Assembly (NCBI RefSeq): GCF_937926365.1
Contig: NZ_CALAOH010000199.1
Span: 1 to 16,336 of the forward strand
From: an uncultured Azohydromonas sp.
GTDB taxonomy: Bacteria; Pseudomonadota; Gammaproteobacteria; Burkholderiales; Burkholderiaceae_C
Reading direction: 5' to 3'
DNA: 16,336 bases
Part shown: in pieces, positions 1 through 7,533 of the stretch
Position numbering within the stretch: position 1 is the stretch's first letter
Layout: each line of letters starts with the position of its first letter
The notes under the pieces: generated by a model
Seen by the model: only the letters and a program-made list of their open reading frames with translations
The model's database searches: none
What the model was told of the DNA's origin: nothing
Position numbers and translations under genes: made by a program

Positions 1-559
1 CGTGGACTTCCGGCGCGGGCCAGGCCAGCGGCGTGGCCGCCGGCTGCCACAGCGTCCAGGCGCGGAAGAGACCGAAGGGATAGCTGGTCTGCACGCGCAG
101 CGGGGGCAGCGCGTGGTGGCCGCGCGCCGGGGGCGTCCACTGCAGTTCCACCACGGCGTGTCCCTCGGCCGGCACGTCCACCCAGGCCGCGCGCGTGCGG
201 GCGTCGTCCCACACCAGCGCGATGCCGTGGCGCGCCGGCCCGGCGTTGAGGCATTCCACCTGCAGCGGCAGTGGCTGCCCCGCGAAGCCCGGCATGGGCT
301 CGCGCAACTGCAATTGCAGCCCGCGCAGCGTGCGGTGCGTCTGCAGCATGGAGGCGAAGGCCGTGCCGCCGAGGACGAAGGCCAGCAGGTAGCCCAGCGA
401 GAGCTGCAGGTTGATGGCCGCCAGCAGCATCAGCGCCAGCACGGCGCCGAACACCCAGCCCGCGCCGGTGGGCAGGATGTAGAGCGTGCGCTGCCCGATC
501 ACCCAGCGCGCGCTGCGCGGATGGCGGCGCAGGAGCCAGCGCTGGAACAGGGCACGCAT
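1..559 (-). CDS. DUF58 domain protein, N-terminal part (gene runs off left edge)
   Basis: The minus strand encodes 186 residues starting at the ATG at 559. The protein begins MRALFQRWLLRRHPRSARW and then has two closely spaced hydrophobic segments at roughly residues 24-60 (TLYILPTGAGWVFGAVLALM, then a leucine/alanine-rich stretch). A beta-rich region follows, ending in YPFGLFRAWTLW near residue 165, a hallmark of the DUF58 family just before its conserved core. DUF58 proteins are membrane-anchored, carry a vWA-like C-terminal domain, and are nearly always encoded with a MoxR ATPase, as here: the start lies 14 bases after the moxR stop, so the two are almost certainly co-transcribed. Their function is poorly defined and is thought to involve chaperone-like or envelope-related complexes. 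No clear Shine-Dalgarno sequence precedes the ATG, so translation may be coupled to moxR. The C-terminal half is outside the window. Confidence 0.85.
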   Translation of the reverse strand, partial: MRALFQRWLLRRHPRSARWVIGQRTLYILPTGAGWVFGAVLALMLLAAINLQLSLGYLLAFVLGGTAFASMLQTHRTLRGLQLQLREPMPGFAGQPLPLQVECLNAGPARHGIALVWDDARTRAAWVDVPAEGHAVVELQWTPPARGHHALPPLRVQTSYPFGLFRAWTLWQPAATPLAWPAPEVH

Positions 560-573
560 GCGCAGCCGCGGGT

Positions 574-1500
<927 letters not shown>

Positions 1501-1531
1501 GGGGGCACCTTAAATCACAATCGGCGCTGCC

Positions 1532-2473
1532 ATGACGACCGCCTACTACAGCCACCCCGCGTGCCGTGCACACGACATGGGCGCGGGACATCCGGAGTGT
1601 CCGCAGCGGCTCGATGCCATCGCGGACCATCTGCGTGCCACCGGCCTGGACATCGCGCTTGATTGGCGCGAGGCGCCACCGGCCACCCTGGACGCCCTGG
1701 AGCTCGCGCACAGCGCCCACTACGTGCTGGAGATGCAGGACCTGCTGCAGCGCCTGCGCGACCAGGGCGAGCGCCGCGCGCTGGACCCCGACACCTATGC
1801 CGGACCCGCCACCTGGGACGCGGCGCTGCGCGCCGCGGGCGCCGCGGTGGCCGCCACGGACGCGGTGATCGACGGCAGCGCGAGCAACGCCTTCTGCGCC
1901 GTGCGCCCGCCCGGGCACCACGCCACGCGCGACGCCGCCATGGGCTTCTGCTTCTTCAACAACGTGGCGGTGGCCGCGCGCCACGCGCTGGACGTGCGCG
2001 GGCTGCAGCGCGTGGCGATCGTGGACTTCGACGTGCACCACGGCAACGGCACCGAGGACATCGTCGCCGGCGACGAGCGGGTGCTGATGCTGAGCTTCTT
2101 CCAGCACCCGCTGTATCCGGGCAGCGGCGCCGTGCCGCTGGGCACCAACATGGTCAACGTGCCGGTGCCGCCGTACACGCGCGGCCCCGAGGTGCGCGAG
2201 CTGATCGAGGCGATGTGGATGCAGCGGCTGGAGGAGTTCAAGCCGCAGATGGTCTTCTTCTCCGCCGGCTTCGACGCGCACCGCGACGACGACCTGGGCC
2301 AGCTCGGCCTGGTGGAGGCCGACTACGCGTGGATCACGCGGCGCATCAAGGAGGTGGCCGAGCGCCATGCCGGCGGGCGCATCGTCTCCTGCCTGGAGGG
2401 GGGCTACGACCTGGGTGCGCTGGCGCGCAGCGTGGCGGCGCACCTGCGCGTGCTGGCCGACCTGACGACCTGA
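1532..2473 (+). CDS. histone deacetylase family (class II-like) amidohydrolase
   Basis: The 313-residue product is a full-length arginase/deacetylase-fold enzyme. The active-site elements are present: the tandem histidines in RPPGHHA (H129-H130), the metal motif VDFDVHHGNG (zinc ligands expected to be D167 and H169), the third ligand D248 in SAGFDAH, and the catalytic tyrosine Y292 in GGYDLG. It also has the N-terminal HPECPQRLDAI segment typical of bacterial HDAC-like proteins. Such enzymes are zinc-dependent and remove acetyl groups from acetyl-lysine, acetylpolyamines or other small amides in the cytoplasm; the true substrate here is unknown. The start is chosen because the protein aligns from MTTAYYSHPACRAHDMGAGH. 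No strong ribosome binding site is seen ahead of it. It diverges from moxR and lies 130 bp upstream of the mechanosensitive channel gene. Confidence 0.93.
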   Translation: MTTAYYSHPACRAHDMGAGHPECPQRLDAIADHLRATGLDIALDWREAPPATLDALELAHSAHYVLEMQDLLQRLRDQGERRALDPDTYAGPATWDAALRAAGAAVAATDAVIDGSASNAFCAVRPPGHHATRDAAMGFCFFNNVAVAARHALDVRGLQRVAIVDFDVHHGNGTEDIVAGDERVLMLSFFQHPLYPGSGAVPLGTNMVNVPVPPYTRGPEVRELIEAMWMQRLEEFKPQMVFFSAGFDAHRDDDLGQLGLVEADYAWITRRIKEVAERHAGGRIVSCLEGGYDLGALARSVAAHLRVLADLTT

Positions 2474-2535
2474 GCCCGCCGGTGTGCGCCGCGCGGCGCG
2501 CCTTCAGGCCGGATCCGGGCGTTGAATGAAACGGA

Positions 2536-2583
2536 CCACGGCGCCGCGGCTGCCGTGGCCGAGGCGTCCGCTGGCGACGCCTC
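2536..2583 (+). promoter_or_regulatory. two consecutive hairpins ahead of the mscS start
   Basis: The 130-bp gap between the deacetylase-like gene and the channel gene contains two perfect stems in a row. The first pairs CCACGGC (2536-2542) with GCCGTGG (2552-2558). The second pairs GAGGCGTC (2561-2568) with GACGCCTC (2576-2583). The second stem ends about ten bases before the ribosome binding site of mscS. No T-run follows on the plus strand, so these are not ordinary intrinsic terminators. They could shape the mRNA leader, act as an RNA-processing site, or be chance in GC-rich DNA. Confidence 0.4.
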
Positions 2584-2603
2584 GATGAAAAACGAGGGGA
2601 AGC

Positions 2604-3983
2604 ATGACTTCGACCAACCTGCAGGGGCTGCTGGCGTCGCTGACGCAGCGTGGCCTGCTCATCGAACTGGGCACGCTGGCGGCGTGCCTGGGCCTGGCCT
2701 GGACCGTGACGTGGCTGCTGGGCCGGCGTCGCTCCGGCGCCCAAAGCGTCTGGCTGGGTGAGCAGGTCGTGGACGGCGTGCTGTTCCCGGTACTGGCGCT
2801 GGCAGGCGTGTTCGCCGCGCGCTGGGGTCTGCAGGTGGGCGGCGTGCTGCCGCGCCCGGTGCTGCTGCAACTGGCGGTGCCGGTGCTGGCCTCGCTGCTG
2901 ATCATCCGGCTGGGCGTGCGGGTGATGCAGGTGGCGTTTCCGCGCTCGCAGCTGGTGCGGGTGGTGGAGCGCACGCTGTCGTGGCTGGTGTGGATCGGGC
3001 TGGTGCTGTGGCTCACCGGCGTGTTGCCGCTGCTGCTGCGCGAAATGGATGAGATCCACTGGAAGGTCGGTGGCGGCGACGTCTCGCTGCGCAGCCTGGT
3101 GGAAGGCGCGCTGTCCTCGGTGGTGGTGATGGTGCTGGCGCTGTGGCTGTCCGCGGCCATCGAGACGCGGCTGCTTTCCGGCACTGCCGAGCCCGGCTTC
3201 GGCGGCAACCTCTCGCTGCGCAAGATCGCCGCCAATGCCACGCGCGCGCTGCTGCTGCTGGTGGGGCTGCTGCTGGCGCTATCGGCCGCGGGCATCCCGC
3301 TGGGGGCGCTGTCGGTGTTCGGCGGCGCGTTGGGCGTGGGCATCGGCTTCGGCCTGCAAAAGCTTGCCTCCAACTACGTCTCGGGCTTCGTGATCCTGGC
3401 CGAGCGCAGCCTGCGCATCGGCGACGTGGTGAAGGTGGACAACTTCGAGGGCCGCATCACCGACATCAACACGCGCTTCACCGTGGTGCGCGCACTCAAC
3501 GGGCGCGAGTCCATCGTGCCCAACGAGTTGCTGATCACGCAGCGGGTGGAGAACCTGTCGCTGTCGGACCCGCGCGTGGTGCTGAGCAGCGTGGTGCAGG
3601 TGTCCTACGGCACCGACCTCGACGCGCTGATGCCGCGCCTGGTGGAGGTGGTGCGTGCGGTGCCGCGGGTGCTGGCCGACCCGGGCCCGGGGGTGCAGCT
3701 CAGCAGCTTCGCCGCCGACGGGCTGGAGCTGACGGTGTCGTACTGGATCGGCGACCCCGAGAACGGCTTTGGCGGCGTGCGCAGCGACGTCAACCGCGCG
3801 CTGCTGCGCGAGCTGCAGAGGCTGCATATCGACATTCCCTTCCCGCAGCGCGTGGTGCAGGTGCAGGCGGCGCCGGGGGCGGAGGCCGCGGCGCAGCTGA
3901 TGCACCCGGGCGCGCCGGCGCCTTCATCTGCGTCTGCGTCGCCCCAGCCCCAGGCACCGCAGGGCATACCGTCGCGCGGCTGA
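2604..3983 (+). CDS. MscS family mechanosensitive ion channel, large form
   Basis: The 459-residue membrane protein is longer than E. coli MscS because it has extra N-terminal membrane helices. Hydrophobic segments are visible near residues 17-40, 57-75, 86-110, 124-145, 168-186 and 212-230. The pore-lining helix follows at about 231-262 (IPLGALSVFGGALGVGIGFG, then LQKLASNYVSGF), rich in the Gly/Ala pattern of MscS TM3. The beta domain comes next (RIGDVVKVDNFEGRITDINT, then VPNELLITQRVENLS), then the alpha/beta cytoplasmic cage to about residue 420, and a Pro/Ala/Ser-rich tail. The family opens in response to membrane tension and protects against hypo-osmotic shock. The start at 2604 has a strong GAGGGGA ribosome binding site. 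The downstream neighbour is convergent fumarase, separated by a hairpin terminator. Confidence 0.93.
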   Translation: MTSTNLQGLLASLTQRGLLIELGTLAACLGLAWTVTWLLGRRRSGAQSVWLGEQVVDGVLFPVLALAGVFAARWGLQVGGVLPRPVLLQLAVPVLASLLIIRLGVRVMQVAFPRSQLVRVVERTLSWLVWIGLVLWLTGVLPLLLREMDEIHWKVGGGDVSLRSLVEGALSSVVVMVLALWLSAAIETRLLSGTAEPGFGGNLSLRKIAANATRALLLLVGLLLALSAAGIPLGALSVFGGALGVGIGFGLQKLASNYVSGFVILAERSLRIGDVVKVDNFEGRITDINTRFTVVRALNGRESIVPNELLITQRVENLSLSDPRVVLSSVVQVSYGTDLDALMPRLVEVVRAVPRVLADPGPGVQLSSFAADGLELTVSYWIGDPENGFGGVRSDVNRALLRELQRLHIDIPFPQRVVQVQAAPGAEAAAQLMHPGAPAPSSASASPQPQAPQGIPSRG

Positions 3984-4028
3984 GATCGACGGACGGCTCG
4001 CAGCGCAGCTGCCCGGGTGAAGAACGAA

Positions 4029-4052
4029 AAACGGCGCCCGAGGGCGCCGTTT
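4029..4052 (-). terminator. intrinsic terminator between mscS and fumarase
   Basis: A perfect 11-bp stem pairs 4029-4039 (AAACGGCGCCC) with 4042-4052, leaving a very tight loop. Read on the minus strand the 3' arm runs into TTTTTCGTTCTT, a good T-tract, so it should end fumarase transcription. On the plus strand only a short TTT follows, so it may also end mscS transcription less efficiently. Confidence 0.85.
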
Positions 4053-4081
4053 CCGCTTCAGTGCCTGGAGGAGCTCAGGAC

Positions 4082-5608
4082 TCAGGCCACCGCGACGGGG
4101 ATCTTGCCGATCTTGGCCTGCCACTCGGCGGGGCCGGTCTGGTGCACGCTGGTGCCGCTGGCGTCCACGGCCACGGTCACGGGCATGTCCTTGACCTCGA
4201 ACTCGTAGATGGCTTCCATGCCCAGGTCGGCGAAGCCCACGACCTTGGCCGACTTGATGGCCTTGGACACCAGGTAGGCGGCGCCGCCCACGGCCATGAG
4301 GTAGGCGCTCTGGTGCTTGCGGATGGCCTCGATGGCGGCGGGGCCGCGCTCGGCCTTGCCCACCATGGAGATCAGCCCGGTGTTGGCCAGCATCATCTCG
4401 GTGAACTTGTCCATGCGCGTGGCCGTCGTCGGGCCGGCCGGGCCCACCACCTCGTCACGCACCGGATCGACCGGGCCGACGTAGTAGATGACGCGGTTGG
4501 TGAAGTCCACCGGCAGCGGCTCGCCCTTGGCCAGCATGTCCTGGATGCGCTTGTGCGCGGCGTCGCGGCCGGTGAGCATCTTGCCGTTGAGCAGCAGCGT
4601 GTCGCCGGGCTTCCAACTCGCCACTTCTTCCTTGGTCAGCGTGTCGAGGTTGACCTGCTTGCTCTTGTTGTAGTCGGGCGCCCAGGCGACGTCGGGCCAC
4701 AGGTCCAGGCTCGGCGGCTCCAGGTAGGCCGGGCCCGAGCCGTCGAGCACGAAGTGCGCGTGGCGCGTGGCGGCGCAGTTGGGGATCATCGCCACGGGCT
4801 TGGAAGCGGCGTGCGTCGGGTAGGTCTTGATCTTGACGTCCAGCACCGTGGTCAGGCCGCCCAGGCCCTGCGCGCCGATGCCCAGCGCGTTGACCTTCTC
4901 GTACAGCTCCAGGCGCAGCTCTTCGAGCTTGTTCTGCGGGCCGCGCTGCTGCAACTCGTACATGTCGATGTCTTCCATCAGCGCTTCCTTGGCCAGCAGC
5001 ATGGCCTTCTCGGCCGTGCCGCCCACGCCGATGCCCAGCATGCCCGGCGGGCACCAGCCCGCGCCCATCTGCGGCACGGTCTTGAGCACCCAGTCCACCA
5101 GGTTGTCGCTGGGGTTCATCATCACGAACTTGGTCTTGTTCTCGCTGCCGCCGCCCTTGGCGGCGACGGTGACGTCGATCGTGTTGCCCGGCACCACCGT
5201 CATGTGGACCACGGCGGGCGTGTTGTCCTTGGTGTTCTTGCGGGCAAAGATCGGGTCGTCCAGCACCGAGGCGCGCAGCACGTTGTCCGGGTTCAGGTAG
5301 CCGCGGCGCACGCCTTCGTTGACGGCATCCTCGATCGAGCCGGTGAAGCCTTCGAGCTTCACGTCCATGCCGATCTTGAGGAACACGTTGACGATGCCGG
5401 TGTCCTGGCAGATCGGGCGCCGCCCTTCGGCCGACATCTTGGAGTTGGTCAGGATCTGCGCGATGGCGTCCTTGGCCGCGGGGCTTTCCTCGCGTTCGTA
5501 GGCGCGGGCGAGGTGGGCGATGTAGTCAGCGGGGTGGTAGTAGCTGATGTACTGCAGCGCGGCGGCGACGCTGTCGATCAGGTCACTCTGCTTGATGATC
5601 GTGGTCAT
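4082..5608 (-). CDS. fumarate hydratase, class I ([4Fe-4S])
   Basis: This 508-residue enzyme interconverts fumarate and (S)-malate in the citric acid cycle in the cytoplasm. It is a single-chain class I fumarase with the fused alpha and beta halves seen in FumA/FumB. The three expected iron-sulfur cysteines are visible: C67 in PICQDTG, C186 in GWCPPG and C278 in PNCAATRH. The C-terminal half contains the conserved GPVDPVRDEVVGPAGPTTATR. The start is set at 5608 (MTTIIKQSDLIDSVAAAL). An upstream in-frame ATG at 5650 would add 14 residues encoded by the end of the group II intron, which is unlikely to be native. No Shine-Dalgarno sequence is seen: the bases just before the ATG are pyrimidine-rich (CCCTCCCC). 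With the intron immediately upstream, transcription must come from yqhA read-through or from inside the intron. Gene symbols vary (fumA, fum), so none is assigned. Confidence 0.95.
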   Translation of the reverse strand: MTTIIKQSDLIDSVAAALQYISYYHPADYIAHLARAYEREESPAAKDAIAQILTNSKMSAEGRRPICQDTGIVNVFLKIGMDVKLEGFTGSIEDAVNEGVRRGYLNPDNVLRASVLDDPIFARKNTKDNTPAVVHMTVVPGNTIDVTVAAKGGGSENKTKFVMMNPSDNLVDWVLKTVPQMGAGWCPPGMLGIGVGGTAEKAMLLAKEALMEDIDMYELQQRGPQNKLEELRLELYEKVNALGIGAQGLGGLTTVLDVKIKTYPTHAASKPVAMIPNCAATRHAHFVLDGSGPAYLEPPSLDLWPDVAWAPDYNKSKQVNLDTLTKEEVASWKPGDTLLLNGKMLTGRDAAHKRIQDMLAKGEPLPVDFTNRVIYYVGPVDPVRDEVVGPAGPTTATRMDKFTEMMLANTGLISMVGKAERGPAAIEAIRKHQSAYLMAVGGAAYLVSKAIKSAKVVGFADLGMEAIYEFEVKDMPVTVAVDASGTSVHQTGPAEWQAKIGKIPVAVA

Positions 5609-5630
5609 GGAACACCGGGGAGGGTTGAGG

Positions 5631-5671
5631 GGAGGGTAGGGACAGGCCATTGCTGACCCATCCCCCCCTAA
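5631..5671 (-). other. probable domain VI and 3' splice region of the intron
   Basis: Immediately 3' of domain V (minus strand) a stem starts with AGGGGGGG (5669-5662), turns at AATG (5651-5648), and returns through TCCCTACCC, leaving A5637 as the likely bulged branch-point adenosine. Group II introns normally end in AY seven or eight bases past that A. Here those bases are CCCTCCCC, so the boundary does not fit the rule cleanly. The next AC is at 5625-5624. Confidence 0.5.
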
Positions 5672-5705
5672 GAACCGGACTTGCGACTTTCACCGCATCC
5701 GGCTC
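5672..5705 (-). ncRNA. group II intron domain V (catalytic hairpin)
   Basis: These 34 bases on the minus strand form the hallmark catalytic hairpin. It begins GAGCCGGATGCGGTGAAAG, including the GAAA tetraloop, and returns through GTCGCAAGTCCGGTTC. The sequence and length match the bacterial domain V consensus closely, including the AGC-type triad region at the base (GAGCC/GGTTC). This identifies the element as a group II intron and fixes its orientation. Confidence 0.95.
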
Positions 5706-5739
5706 AAGCACAACGTCAGTTCGGGCAAACCTTTGAATT

Positions 5740-7464
5740 TTAGTGCGCCCGAACTTCTAAGCCCCTTACAGGGGCCGGCTTCGCAACTTGCAGCCCCAGG
5801 GCATGCACTTTGGCGTGGCAGACCGGGTGCAACAGCACGCGGTTGGACAACGAGTCCGACCCGCCCGCCACCCGGGGAACCAGATGGTGATCGTGCCAGC
5901 CCGTTTCGGACGTGATGGGCTCATTGCAGAGCGCGCATCTGTGGCTCTGGGAGAGGAACAGCGAGATCCACTGCTTGCGGTACGACCTGCTTTGACGCAG
6001 GCGCTGTGCACTCAGGTCCTCGCCATACGCTTCCCATTTCGGGTCGAAGGGGTTGTAGTCCCCTTTGACCTTCAGGTGCCGCACGATCTTCGTGTCGGCC
6101 AGCTTGTACAGACGCAGCCACACAGGCTCTCCGTCTGCGAGCCCAGTCCTGACTGCGAACTCGGTTCGACTCGTGAAGTGGTGCCAATAGGCAGTGGCGA
6201 CCCATTGCGGGCTTTTCTTGGGGTGCCTGCGGCGAGCCCAGCGCGTCAGCCGCCACCGGAGTAGCGAGTCGATGCGGCTGAACGTCTCTTTCGCGACCAC
6301 CGGGTGGTGGTACTGCGCCCAACCCTTCAGGATCGGGTTCAGCAGCTTGATGAGTTCCGCCTGTGGCATTGAAAGGTTGCCCTTCACGACTTCCTTCACC
6401 TTGCCGTAGAACGCTTGCACGTTCTTCTTGCTTGGCTTGATGAGCAGCTTCCCGGAGTACTTCCGGAAGTTCCAGCCCAGGAAGTCGAACCCGTGGTCAA
6501 TGTGCGTGACGCGAGTCTTGACCGGCGACAGTCGCAATCCTCTTTGTGAGAGGAAGGCTTCCACCCAAGGCCGGACTTCGGTCTCCAGCAGGTCTTTCGA
6601 CTCGCCGGTAATCACGAAGTCGTCGGCGTACCGGACGACATTGACTTTCAGGCCCTTGACCTTCCTCTGGCTGCGTCGCGCACCGAGATGCGCGAGCAAG
6701 CCCGTTTCCAGTCCGTTCAGAGCCACGTTCATGAGGGTCGGTGAAATGACACCGCCCTGCGGCGTGCCCGCCTCGGTGGCCGTCAACTGGCCCTTGTAGA
6801 CCACGCCCGCCTTCAGCCACTTGCGCACGATGTTCCGGTCCATGCGGACGTGGTCCACCAGCCACTCGTGGTTGATGTGGTCGAAACAGCCTTCGATGTC
6901 CGCCTCCAGTACCCATTGGGCTGAAGTCCTCTTGGACAAGGTGACGAACAACTGGCCCATGGCATCAGCCGTGCAGCGGTTCCGACGAAAGCCGTAGCTG
7001 TTCGGATCGCTTTGCGACTCCACGACGGGTTCCAGGCTCAGCAGGTGCAAAGCCTGCTGTGCCCGGTCCTTCATGGTCGGAATGCCCAATGGACGCTCCT
7101 TGCCGTTGGCCTTGGGGATGTAGACCCGCCGCAGCGGCTGCGGCCTGTACCCCCGTTGCTGCTTCAGTTCACTGACGGCCGACCACTTGGCGGTCGGCGT
7201 ATCCCACAGCTCGCGATCGACGCCTGCCGTTCGCTTGCCCTGGTTCTCAGTCACCCGTCGCACCGCCAGTGCCCTGGCGGTGAACGAGCGGACCAGCGAC
7301 CGTTGCAAGGCCTTCACCCTGCGCCAATCGCCGGCCTGCGTTGCCTTCGCAATCCGTATCTGCGTCGTTCTCACCTGCTGCTCCACCCGGTGCCAGTCGA
7401 TGGCGTGCCAGGAGTCGGGCAGGCGTGAGGACGCAGAACCGTCATTGCTGACGATCTCTTCCAT
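5740..7464 (-). CDS. ltrA-like: group II intron reverse transcriptase/maturase with HNH endonuclease domain
   Basis: The 574-residue intron-encoded protein helps its RNA fold and splice and copies it into DNA at new sites. An N-terminal RT0-type region (residues 20-80, ending RRVTENQGKRTAGVD) precedes the reverse transcriptase fingers and palm: RRVYIPKANGKERPLGIPT (112-130), EADIEGCFDHI (187-197), TPQGGVISP (234-242) and the catalytic YADD (279-282). A maturase region with GWAQYHH (381-387) follows. The C-terminus is an HNH domain with zinc-type C510-x2-C513, HDHHLVPR (524-531) and CHAKVH (549-554), likely able to nick the target for priming. The start at 7464 is chosen because GAGGAAAG lies just upstream; an in-frame ATG at 7551 lies in a hairpin and is less likely. 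All catalytic motifs look intact, so mobility may be recent. Confidence 0.95.
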   Translation of the reverse strand: MEEIVSNDGSASSRLPDSWHAIDWHRVEQQVRTTQIRIAKATQAGDWRRVKALQRSLVRSFTARALAVRRVTENQGKRTAGVDRELWDTPTAKWSAVSELKQQRGYRPQPLRRVYIPKANGKERPLGIPTMKDRAQQALHLLSLEPVVESQSDPNSYGFRRNRCTADAMGQLFVTLSKRTSAQWVLEADIEGCFDHINHEWLVDHVRMDRNIVRKWLKAGVVYKGQLTATEAGTPQGGVISPTLMNVALNGLETGLLAHLGARRSQRKVKGLKVNVVRYADDFVITGESKDLLETEVRPWVEAFLSQRGLRLSPVKTRVTHIDHGFDFLGWNFRKYSGKLLIKPSKKNVQAFYGKVKEVVKGNLSMPQAELIKLLNPILKGWAQYHHPVVAKETFSRIDSLLRWRLTRWARRRHPKKSPQWVATAYWHHFTSRTEFAVRTGLADGEPVWLRLYKLADTKIVRHLKVKGDYNPFDPKWEAYGEDLSAQRLRQSRSYRKQWISLFLSQSHRCALCNEPITSETGWHDHHLVPRVAGGSDSLSNRVLLHPVCHAKVHALGLQVAKPAPVRGLEVRAH

Positions 7465-7504
7465 GCTTTCCTCATCGGGTTGAGCCCGTTGAGGACGCAC
7501 CACT

Positions 7505-7533
7505 CCCCGAAGGGATGGGTCGTCCCTTCGGGG
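7505..7533 (-). repeat. strong hairpin in intron domain IV ahead of the maturase start
   Basis: A perfect 11-bp stem (CCCCGAAGGGA, 7505-7515, paired with 7523-7533) with a 7-base loop lies about 40 bases before the maturase ATG. In group II introns this part of domain IV often holds the maturase-binding stem that also controls maturase translation. It covers the alternative upstream start region and supports the start at 7464. Confidence 0.6.

Noticed and set aside
2486..2499. Perfect 14-base palindrome just after the deacetylase-like gene
   Set aside because: It is composed only of G and C, has no loop or T-run, and such palindromes are expected by chance in this composition; not called a terminator.
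2522..2761. Small 79-codon frame in the mscS leader
   Set aside because: It overlaps the start of mscS in another frame, has no good ribosome binding site, and its sequence looks like a shadow frame.
3143..5656. Long plus-strand open frame of 837 codons
   Set aside because: It runs across the end of mscS and antisense to the whole fumarase gene with His/Gly/Arg-rich low-information sequence, a by-product of high GC third positions.
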